From an uncultured Saprospiraceae bacterium (GTDB lineage Bacteria > Bacteroidota > Bacteroidia > Chitinophagales > Saprospiraceae), in assembly GCA_937127195.1 (NCBI GenBank), contig CAKZLT010000604.1:1-10153 (forward strand): a stretch of 10,153 nt of DNA. The letters run 5' to 3'. The first letter of the stretch is position 1; each line of letters opens with the position of its first letter. Position numbers and translations under genes: made by a program. Shown piece after piece: positions 1 to 4,726 of this stretch. Below the pieces are notes generated by a model. That model had not been told where the DNA came from. It did no database searches and was given only the letters and a program-made list of their open reading frames with translations.

Positions 1-159
1 GCTGACGTCAAAATGTGGTTGCCAGAATTGTCTAAATTAGCTAAAGATAAGGTTCATCAGCCTGATGTACTTTCAATTAAAGAGCAAAAAGCAGCTCAAT
101 TGATAATAGGCACAGATTATCCACAAGCAATAGTGAGTACTGCTCGTTGGGTAAATTGA
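1..159 (+). CDS. DNA photolyase / cryptochrome family protein, C-terminal fragment
   Basis: The frame is open from the first base and ends at TGA 157-159, giving the last 52 residues of a protein that starts outside the window. Near the start is the segment VKMWLPELSKL, followed by HQPDVLS, and the end reads GTDYPQAIV. This matches the end of the FAD-binding domain of photolyases and cryptochromes, where a WLPEL motif is followed by an IHxP-like motif and a terminal YPxPIV. The family repairs UV-induced pyrimidine dimers with light, or acts as a blue-light receptor. The usual P before IV is replaced by A here. The catalytic core is outside the window, so the subclass (CPD, 6-4, DASH) cannot be decided. 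A strong terminator begins 29 bp after the stop. Confidence 0.72.
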   Translation, partial: ADVKMWLPELSKLAKDKVHQPDVLSIKEQKAAQLIIGTDYPQAIVSTARWVN

Positions 160-187
160 ATTAGTTTAAATCCGTATATTTTAAACG

Positions 188-228
188 AAAAAAATCCGAT
201 ATGAAGTTATTCATATCGGATTTTTTTT
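188..228. terminator. Bidirectional intrinsic terminator
   Basis: A perfect 13-bp stem (193-205 with 210-222) around the loop GTTA is extended by seven A on the left (188-194) and eight T on the right (221-228), so the complete stem is about 18 bp. The T-run serves the photolyase transcript on the + strand, and the A-run gives a U-tract for the thioredoxin-like gene arriving on the - strand (stop at 248). It sits between two convergent genes, as expected. Confidence 0.9.
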
Positions 229-247
229 ATTAAAAACTTAAATAACT

Positions 248-820
248 CTAATCTAAAGTACTATCACTGTTAGTTGTAGAATACTTAGCATCTCCAATTT
301 TATATTTTTTTACAAACTCATCCCATTTGGTCGTTTTATAAGCGCCATCTCCAAAATAATGCATAATTGCCTCGAAGTCGGGTGCTGTAATATAACCAGG
401 AATGGCTTGTATCAGATTATAATTTTTGTCCAAAAATATAGTAGTAGGATAACCTTGTTTTTCGCTATCCATCATTAAAGCGGCAGCCAATTCATGCCTT
501 CCTCGTCGTGTGTCAGAAGGATTAAAACGATAACTCTTTCCAAGAAATTCAACAGCTCGCCTTTCTTCTGCATTGAATTTGATTGAATAAAAGTTTTTAT
601 TCATATACTTAGCAACTACAGGGTCATTAAAAGTATATCTTTCCATTCTTCTACACCAACCACACCATGAGGTGTATAGCTCGACCATAATCATTCTTTC
701 GCCTCTTTTATCTGCAATTTTTTCGAAAGTTGACCATTTTAATTCTTTAGTGCCACCACAAGAAGATACCATCGTAGCAGTCATAAAGATTAAAAGCCCA
801 AAAAGTAAGATTTTTTTCAT
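248..820 (-). CDS. Thioredoxin-fold lipoprotein, first of three tandem paralogues
   Basis: This 190-residue protein starts with a lipoprotein signal: MKK, a hydrophobic stretch, and a VSSC lipobox with lipidated Cys21. The mature part has a thioredoxin fold with the redox motif CGWC at 53-56 (context SWCGWCRRM), a conserved KFNAE segment near 81-85, a RRGRHELA helix at 105-112, and the cis-proline of the fold at P125 (GYPT). The C-terminal part carries PGY (141-143) and YKTTKW (161-166), shared with the two neighbours. The likely role is thiol-disulfide exchange on envelope proteins, anchored in a membrane facing the periplasm; substrate and direction (reductase or oxidase) cannot be read from sequence. 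It is closest to the adjacent 1122-1682 gene. Its own promoter is not obvious, but a box at 984-1004 is shared with that paralogue. Confidence 0.88.
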   Translation of the reverse strand: MKKILLFGLLIFMTATMVSSCGGTKELKWSTFEKIADKRGERMIMVELYTSWCGWCRRMERYTFNDPVVAKYMNKNFYSIKFNAEERRAVEFLGKSYRFNPSDTRRGRHELAAALMMDSEKQGYPTTIFLDKNYNLIQAIPGYITAPDFEAIMHYFGDGAYKTTKWDEFVKKYKIGDAKYSTTNSDSTLD

Positions 821-983
821 GTTGATTAATTAGGTGATATTGTATTCAATAATTTTATTTTGCCTATTTTTGAAAGAGTAAAGTGGTGATAATTAATTAC
901 TTATATATTAAAAATGTTAAACATTACTTGATGAAGTAAATATATTGATGTTGTTAATTTTTTTATAGAAAGTAAGAACTCAA

Positions 984-1004
984 TTCTATTATCCTTAAAG
1001 CAAA
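984..1004 (-). promoter_or_regulatory. Conserved upstream box, copy 1
   Basis: Read on the - strand, this 21-bp box starts TTTGCTTT, continues AGG, and ends TAATAGAA. It matches the box at 1846-1866 at 19 of 21 positions. It ends 163 bp before the ATG of the 248-820 gene, exactly the distance seen for copy 2. The DNA between box and start is not visibly conserved. It may be a regulator site, an unusual promoter part, or a duplication remnant. Confidence 0.4.
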
Positions 1005-1060
1005 AACTAAACCGAATATGATGTTTAATTTTAATGTATATGAAGTCTAATCATCTGATT

Positions 1061-1095
1061 AAAAAAAAAGCACGAAATCAAAGAGTTCGTGCTTT
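1061..1095 (-). terminator. Intrinsic terminator of the second thioredoxin-like gene
   Basis: A 10-bp perfect stem (AAAGCACGAA, 1067-1076, with 1086-1095) encloses a 9-nt loop. On the - strand the stem is followed by a U-tract from the A-run at 1061-1069. It lies 27 bp beyond the stop at 1122. Confidence 0.85.
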
Positions 1096-1121
1096 CTTGA
1101 ACAGGTTCTTTGCTCATCTAC

Positions 1122-1682
1122 TTAAGAAGGAGACATTCCTTTCTCGTCATTGAATTGTTTAACGAAATCTTCCCATTTCTTAGTTTTGTAATGCTTTTCA
1201 GCAAAGTAGTGTACAATTACTTCAAATTCCTTAGCATTCTTGTAACCTGGTACAGCTTGAATTAGATTGTAATCTTCATCCAAGAAAGCAATTGTCGGAT
1301 AACCTTGCTTTGAAATATCTTTCATTAGCATACTTGCCATTTCGTGACGACCACGAGTAGTCATTTTAGGGTTGAATTTATAATCAGTTCCCTGAAAACT
1401 TAGTAAATCGCGACTTTCAGCATTAAATTTAATATTATGAAAGTTTTTATTCATGTATTGAGCGATGTTTGGATCATTGAACGTATTCTTTTCCATTCTT
1501 TTACACCAGCCACACCAAGGAGTGTATAACTCAATCATGACCATTTTTTTACCTTTTTTGGCTTCTATTTTTTCAAAGCTTGTCCATTTGACAGTTTTAG
1601 GTACAAAAAGAGGATTGTCACAAGCTGTAAAAGTGATAGTGACAAGTGCTAATATTAGACCTATGTACGAAATATTTCTCAT
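1122..1682 (-). CDS. Thioredoxin-fold lipoprotein, second tandem paralogue
   Basis: I choose the ATG at 1682 (186 residues). An in-frame GTG at 1730 would add 16 polar and basic residues in front of the signal peptide and lies right beside a -7-like element (1733-1740), so it is probably untranscribed. The protein opens with MRN, a hydrophobic stretch and the lipobox FTAC (Cys21). The redox motif CGWC is at 57-60 (PWCGWCKRM), the NAE segment at 87-89, TRGRHEMA at 109-116, the cis-proline at P129 (GYPT), PGY at 145-147 and YKTKKW at 165-170. It is a near copy of the 248-820 product in layout, so recent local duplication is likely. The inferred role is envelope thiol-disulfide exchange. It has its own terminator. 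Confidence 0.88.
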   Translation of the reverse strand: MRNISYIGLILALVTITFTACDNPLFVPKTVKWTSFEKIEAKKGKKMVMIELYTPWCGWCKRMEKNTFNDPNIAQYMNKNFHNIKFNAESRDLLSFQGTDYKFNPKMTTRGRHEMASMLMKDISKQGYPTIAFLDEDYNLIQAVPGYKNAKEFEVIVHYFAEKHYKTKKWEDFVKQFNDEKGMSPS

Positions 1683-1732
1683 AACTGATGGTAATTTACG
1701 GTTTGTTCTTTTTTTGTTGATTTCTAACACTA

Positions 1733-1740
1733 CAAATATA
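1733..1740 (-). promoter_or_regulatory. Candidate Bacteroidota -7 element for the second thioredoxin-like gene
   Basis: On the - strand this reads TATATTTG, a full match to the Bacteroidota -7 consensus TAnnTTTG. It predicts transcription starting near 1727, about 45 nt before the ATG at 1682. No clear -33 TTG/TTTG partner is seen. Confidence 0.4.
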
Positions 1741-1845
1741 TTATTTTTTTTAATTTATTAATAAAAGAGATTTCTAAAAAGGGAAAAAAAGGAAAATACA
1801 CGAATAAAAATTAATGATTTTTTAAAAATAATTGTGATTTTGGAC

Positions 1846-1866
1846 TTCTATTACCCTAAAAGCAAA
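1846..1866 (-). promoter_or_regulatory. Conserved upstream box, copy 2
   Basis: This is the second copy of the 21-bp box (TTTGCTTT...AGG...TAATAGAA on the - strand), differing from copy 1 at two positions. It lies 163 bp upstream of the ATG at 1682 and just beyond the terminator of the 1952-2494 gene. A small AT-rich hairpin (1861-1878; 7-bp stem, TTTT loop) overlaps its end, but copy 1 has no such hairpin. Confidence 0.4.
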
Positions 1867-1887
1867 TTTTTATTTGCTCATGTATTT

Positions 1888-1930
1888 AAAAATAGCAAAG
1901 CCAATATTAAAATTGACTTTGCTATTTTTT
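1888..1930 (-). terminator. Intrinsic terminator of the third thioredoxin-like gene
   Basis: A 13-bp stem (AAAAATAGCAAAG, 1888-1900, with 1917-1929) encloses a 16-nt loop in which CAA (1902-1904) can also pair with TTG (1913-1915). Read on the - strand, the A-rich left arm becomes the U-tract. It lies about 22 bp after the stop at 1952. Confidence 0.82.
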
Positions 1931-1951
1931 ATAAAAAACTAAAATACGGCT

Positions 1952-2494
1952 TTATTTTTTCTCTTCATTCAGAAAAGCTTGCCACTTTTTAGTTTTGTAA
2001 TGGTCTTCGGAAGCAAAACGAAGGACATATTCAAAATCTTTAGCTTCTTGATAACCTGGAGCGATGAAGATTCTTTCAAAATCTTCATTCAGAACAACTA
2101 CCGTAGGGTAAGACATTCTACCATTCATTAGTTCATAAGCTAACTGATGATAGCCTCTTCGACCCTGTTTCATATACTTGAAAGTATGACCTTTGAAGAT
2201 AATGTCCTGTCGCTGTTCGGCGTTTAGTTTGACAGCATAAAAGTCGTCATTTAGATATTTGGCAACGCTTTTATGGCTAAATGTATTTTTATCCATTCGC
2301 TTGCACCAACCGCACCAATCGGTATATATATCTACAAAAACTTTACGCTCTTCGGTTTTCGAAGCTTCCACTGCTTCTTCCCAAGTGTACCATTTGACTT
2401 CGACTTGCTCTTGAAGTGGTTCTGCATTTTTAAAAGACAAAAAAGCAGCCGCAATAATAGAGAAAGTCAATATTGAAAAAACTTTATTGAACAT
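1952..2494 (-). CDS. Secreted thioredoxin-fold protein, third tandem paralogue (no lipobox)
   Basis: This 180-residue protein has an N-terminal signal peptide (MFNKVFS, a hydrophobic core to about residue 20, likely cleavage after KNA at 24), but no lipobox cysteine. It would therefore be soluble in the periplasm or held by an uncleaved signal. The redox motif CGWC is at 61-64 (DWCGWCKRM), the NAE segment at 91-93, GRRGYHQLA at 111-119, the cis-proline at P130 (SYPT), PGY at 146-148 and YKTKKW at 166-171. It has the same frame of motifs as its two neighbours but is more diverged, and lacks the extra NP-containing loop residues before the RG helix. The likely role is periplasmic disulfide exchange. 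It is divergent from the UbiX gene, with 89 bp between them. Confidence 0.87.
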   Translation of the reverse strand: MFNKVFSILTFSIIAAAFLSFKNAEPLQEQVEVKWYTWEEAVEASKTEERKVFVDIYTDWCGWCKRMDKNTFSHKSVAKYLNDDFYAVKLNAEQRQDIIFKGHTFKYMKQGRRGYHQLAYELMNGRMSYPTVVVLNEDFERIFIAPGYQEAKDFEYVLRFASEDHYKTKKWQAFLNEEKK

Positions 2495-2533
2495 GACGCA
2501 TTTAGTTTATAGTATTTGCTTCGAGATATAGTG

Positions 2534-2547
2534 AATAGTTAACTATT
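2534..2547. repeat. 14-bp perfect palindrome in a divergent promoter region
   Basis: AATAGTTAACTATT is a perfect palindrome between the starts of the third thioredoxin-like gene (2494) and UbiX (2584). It falls just downstream of the -7-like element at 2556-2563, near the predicted transcription start on the - strand. It could be an operator; in AT-rich DNA it could also be chance. Confidence 0.3.
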
Positions 2548-2555
2548 TTTTATCT

Positions 2556-2563
2556 CAAAGATA
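2556..2563 (-). promoter_or_regulatory. Candidate Bacteroidota -7 element for the third thioredoxin-like gene
   Basis: The - strand reads TATCTTTG, a full match to TAnnTTTG. The predicted start is near 2550, giving a leader of about 55 nt. A TTTG lies 15 bp further upstream (2579-2582), which is shorter than the usual -33/-7 spacing. Confidence 0.4.
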
Positions 2564-2583
2564 AAATTAAAGAAAGAACAAAA

Positions 2584-3147
2584 ATGTTTATGAGGAAAAT
2601 CGTAGTTGGTATCGGTGGCTCTAGCGGCTCTATTTATGCAAAAGTACTTTTGGATAAACTCGCTCAAGCGCAAACACAGCTCACAGCAGTAGGTATCGTT
2701 ATGTCTGATAATGCTAAATTCAATTGGGAATACGAACTTGGTAATAAAGCCTATAAGGAATATGATTTCGATTTTTATGAAAAAAAAGACTTCATGGCAC
2801 CTTTTGCTTCTGGCTCAGCTCAATATGATACGATGATTGTCTGCCCGTGTTCGATGGGCTTAATGGCAAGAATCGCTCATGGCATCTCAGATGACTTGAT
2901 TACTCGTGCTGCTGATGTAATTCTCAAAGAACGTCGTCAATTGATTCTTGTACCTCGTGACGCACCTTACAATTTGATTCATATTAATAATATGAAAGTA
3001 ATTACGGAAGCTGGTGGCATCATTTGCCCTGCTTCTCCTTCGTTTTACAGTCGCCCTCAAACCATGGAAGAGGTGGCTGCAACAGTAGTTGATAGATTAT
3101 TAGATTTGGCAAAAATCAAACAATCTACTTATCGTTGGAGTGAATAA
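2584..3147 (+). CDS. ubiX: UbiX family flavin prenyltransferase
   Basis: This 187-residue cytosolic protein has the usual UbiX length and motifs: the N-terminal flavin-binding loop VGIGGSSGSIYA (8-19), the CPCSM motif (87-91), AHGISDDLITRAADV (98-112), KERRQLILVPRD (115-126), NLIHINNM (130-137), and FYSRPQT (154-160) with a terminal Trp185. UbiX joins dimethylallyl phosphate to reduced FMN, making the prenylated flavin used by UbiD decarboxylases. The motif VPRE of most homologues, whose Glu is catalytically important in the Pseudomonas enzyme, reads VPRD here. The start may also be the second Met at 2590, since MFM has two choices and neither has a clear ribosome site. No UbiD gene is visible nearby. 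The stop is 1 bp from that of the convergent small gene. Confidence 0.93.
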   Translation: MFMRKIVVGIGGSSGSIYAKVLLDKLAQAQTQLTAVGIVMSDNAKFNWEYELGNKAYKEYDFDFYEKKDFMAPFASGSAQYDTMIVCPCSMGLMARIAHGISDDLITRAADVILKERRQLILVPRDAPYNLIHINNMKVITEAGGIICPASPSFYSRPQTMEEVAATVVDRLLDLAKIKQSTYRWSE

Positions 3148-3148
3148 A

Positions 3149-3532
3149 TTATCGAACCAAAAACGGTGAATAAGGTTTCCCTTCTAATTTTTCAATATGA
3201 TTAAATTCGCCTAACCTAAATTTGATAGGTATCTTGGTTTTTTGCTCCAATTGTACTTCTAACTTACAGAATATGGCTAAATCATTATAGCTATATGCAC
3301 TTGGTATCGTTGAAGTATGACTAAATAATGAAGTATTTTCTTTTACCGAAGTAGCGTTTAATACCCAGTTATTAGTACTTTTTTTAATAAAATACTCCAT
3401 TTTATAATTCAATTGCTGCTTGAGTATTTGATAATTTTCTATTAGGTTTGATACATTAGCTTCATCCGTTGTTTGACCAATTAATTGACCGCTAGCTAAT
3501 GATATTATTATAAATAAAAATAGTATTCGCAT
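3149..3532 (-). CDS. Small exported protein of unknown function
   Basis: I do not recognise a named family. From the ATG at 3532 it is 127 residues: MRI, a hydrophobic stretch and a likely signal peptide cut near SGQ or IGQ (residues 15-20). The mature part is polar, with a possible helix (SNLIENYQILKQ) and a C-terminal stretch KIPIKFRLGEFNHIEKLEGK, whose RLG...LEGK pattern I associate with small periplasmic Bacteroidota proteins. A longer reading from 3574 is rejected because the extra 14 residues are translated from the terminal repeat of the adjacent MITE-like element. That element begins 15 bp upstream of the start, so it sits where a promoter would be. The gene is convergent with ubiX, with no room for a terminator between them. 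Confidence 0.62.
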   Translation of the reverse strand: MRILFLFIIISLASGQLIGQTTDEANVSNLIENYQILKQQLNYKMEYFIKKSTNNWVLNATSVKENTSLFSHTSTIPSAYSYNDLAIFCKLEVQLEQKTKIPIKFRLGEFNHIEKLEGKPYSPFLVR

Positions 3533-3546
3533 GCATTGAATTATGA

Positions 3547-3711
3547 TAAGTACCTGAACACAGATAATTGTCACTTTGTGATTGCTTCTTTTTTGCTATT
3601 TCTTTACTAAAAAAGCATTCAATAGAAGGCTCTATTCAATGATTTTTTAGCAAAAAACTACCTAAAAAATAACCTTGTCAAAAGTGACGATTATCTGTGC
3701 TTAGGTACTTA
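3547..3711. mobile_element. MITE-like palindromic element with TA flanks
   Basis: Terminal inverted repeats of 30 bp (3548-3577 and 3681-3710) match at 27 positions; they start AAGTACCT and include CACAGATAAT and GTCACTTT. A TA dinucleotide lies at both outer edges (3547-3548 and 3710-3711), as in target duplications of IS630/Tc1-mariner elements, so the element proper is about 161 bp. Inside is a second inverted repeat of 19 bp with two mismatches (3607-3625 with 3632-3650, loop AAGGCT), so the whole element can fold into one long hairpin. It has no coding capacity. It is likely moved by a transposase encoded elsewhere; the family assignment rests only on the TA flanks. Confidence 0.72.
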
Positions 3712-3854
3712 ATGACATTTAAATATGAACTAAGTAACGGAAGAAATTTAAAAGTTATGGTCAAATTAACTTACTTTAACAAAAATGTAACTAATATTGA
3801 TTGCTTTATTTGATTTTTTACAAAAGAACGGACATCTTAAGAAACACTTTAACT

Positions 3855-4535
3855 ATGTTGAACTTAGACCAATTAATCATTTCTAAATTTTTGAATAAAG
3901 AACAGCATCATTATATTTTGGAGAAAGGAAGCAGATTGGAAAAGTCATTAAACGAATCATTTGATATTGATAATCAATCGGTGACTCATCAAATATATAA
4001 ATATTACAATCAATCTCATCGGCATTACCATAATCTGAGTCATATCTATAATTTGTTTAAGTTAAATGATTGTCTGTCAACTGATTATCGTGAGATTGTT
4101 GAGGTTGCTATTTGGTTTCATGATGTGATTTATCAGCCTTTTTATAAAAATAATGAAGCAAGAAGCCGCGATTTTTTTATAAAAATACTCTCAAAAAACA
4201 CTTCGCACCAATTTAAGAGGAATGAAATAGAATGGGTTGAAGGAGCTATAATGAGTACTTTTGGTCATTATCCGAGGAGCAAAAATGACGGAATTGAATT
4301 GTTTTTAGATATGGATTTATCTATTTTGGCATCTAATTGGAAGACTTATCAGAGATACACGGAAGGCGTTCGGAAAGAGTATTGGATTTATCCGAATGCG
4401 TTATATAAAAAGGGAAGAATCAAGGTTTTGAAGCATTTTTTGGAGCGTGAAAGCATCTTTTATACACCTATTTTTAAAGAAAAGGAAGGATTAGCTAGAG
4501 CAAATTTGAGGCGCGAAATTAAACTATTGGAATAG
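3855..4535 (+). CDS. HD-superfamily metal-dependent phosphohydrolase (COG4339-like)
   Basis: From the ATG at 3855 the protein has 226 residues. A TTG start at 3801 would add 18 residues with no family resemblance. The HD-domain signature is clear: HRHYHNLSH (55-63) gives the first histidines, WFHD (87-90) is the HD pair, NEARS (100-104) follows, FGHYP (136-140) gives a further His, and FLDMDLSIL (150-158) a late acidic cluster; YxxYxxGVRKEY follows. This order and the length match the uncharacterised predicted HD phosphohydrolases of COG4339, sometimes misnamed after an NMDA receptor subunit. It is presumably cytosolic and metal dependent; the substrate is unknown. A weak -7-like TAATATTG lies at 3792-3799. 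It stands alone, between the MITE-like element and the flippase gene. Confidence 0.85.
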   Translation: MLNLDQLIISKFLNKEQHHYILEKGSRLEKSLNESFDIDNQSVTHQIYKYYNQSHRHYHNLSHIYNLFKLNDCLSTDYREIVEVAIWFHDVIYQPFYKNNEARSRDFFIKILSKNTSHQFKRNEIEWVEGAIMSTFGHYPRSKNDGIELFLDMDLSILASNWKTYQRYTEGVRKEYWIYPNALYKKGRIKVLKHFLERESIFYTPIFKEKEGLARANLRREIKLLE

Positions 4536-4631
4536 CATGATTAGTTTGACTGACTACTTCGCAAGCAAGAAAAATTGTTGGTCTCCTTATACAAAAAGAG
4601 GTAAAGCATCTTTTTTTCGTTAATGAAACAT

Positions 4632-4639
4632 TATTTTTG
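4632..4639 (+). promoter_or_regulatory. Candidate Bacteroidota -7 element for the flippase gene
   Basis: TATTTTTG fits TAnnTTTG and predicts a start near 4646, about 80 nt before the ATG at 4727. No -33 TTTG is seen at the usual distance. The surrounding DNA is T-rich, so a chance match is possible. Confidence 0.3.
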
Positions 4640-4726
4640 GCGAATACCATTTTTATAAAAAAAACAAAGAACGAGTAGTATTTTTACTCAACTTATACGT
4701 TACAGGGGTATATAAATCCAAGAATA

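Larger units (their letters stand above)
821..1121. other. Intergenic region between two thioredoxin-like genes
   Basis: This 301-bp, very AT-rich stretch holds no credible gene. It contains the terminator of the 1122-1682 gene (1061-1095) and a 21-bp box (984-1004) that recurs upstream of that paralogue at the same distance from the start. I could not find a good TAnnTTTG -7 element for the 248-820 gene. Confidence 0.7.

Noticed and set aside
1040..1153. 37-codon basic + strand frame
   Set aside because: It reads through the terminator hairpin and the antisense of the second thioredoxin-like gene end, so it is a chance frame.
1683..1730. Longer N-terminus of the second thioredoxin-like gene from a GTG
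   Set aside because: It would bury the lipoprotein signal behind 16 polar residues and would start beside the -7-like element, probably upstream of transcription.
1465..1761. Open + strand frame of 98 codons
   Set aside because: It lies antisense across the well-supported thioredoxin-like gene and its upstream DNA, with no recognisable domain.
2273..2476. Open + strand frame of 67 codons
   Set aside because: It is antisense to the CGWC-containing part of the third thioredoxin-like gene and has no features of its own.
3533..3574. Longer N-terminus of the small exported protein
   Set aside because: The added residues are encoded by the left terminal repeat of the MITE-like element, and the ATG at 3532 begins a normal signal peptide.
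3801..3854. Longer N-terminus of the HD protein from a TTG
   Set aside because: It uses a rare start codon, lies next to a possible -7 element, and the extra 18 residues have no family match; the ATG at 3855 is better.
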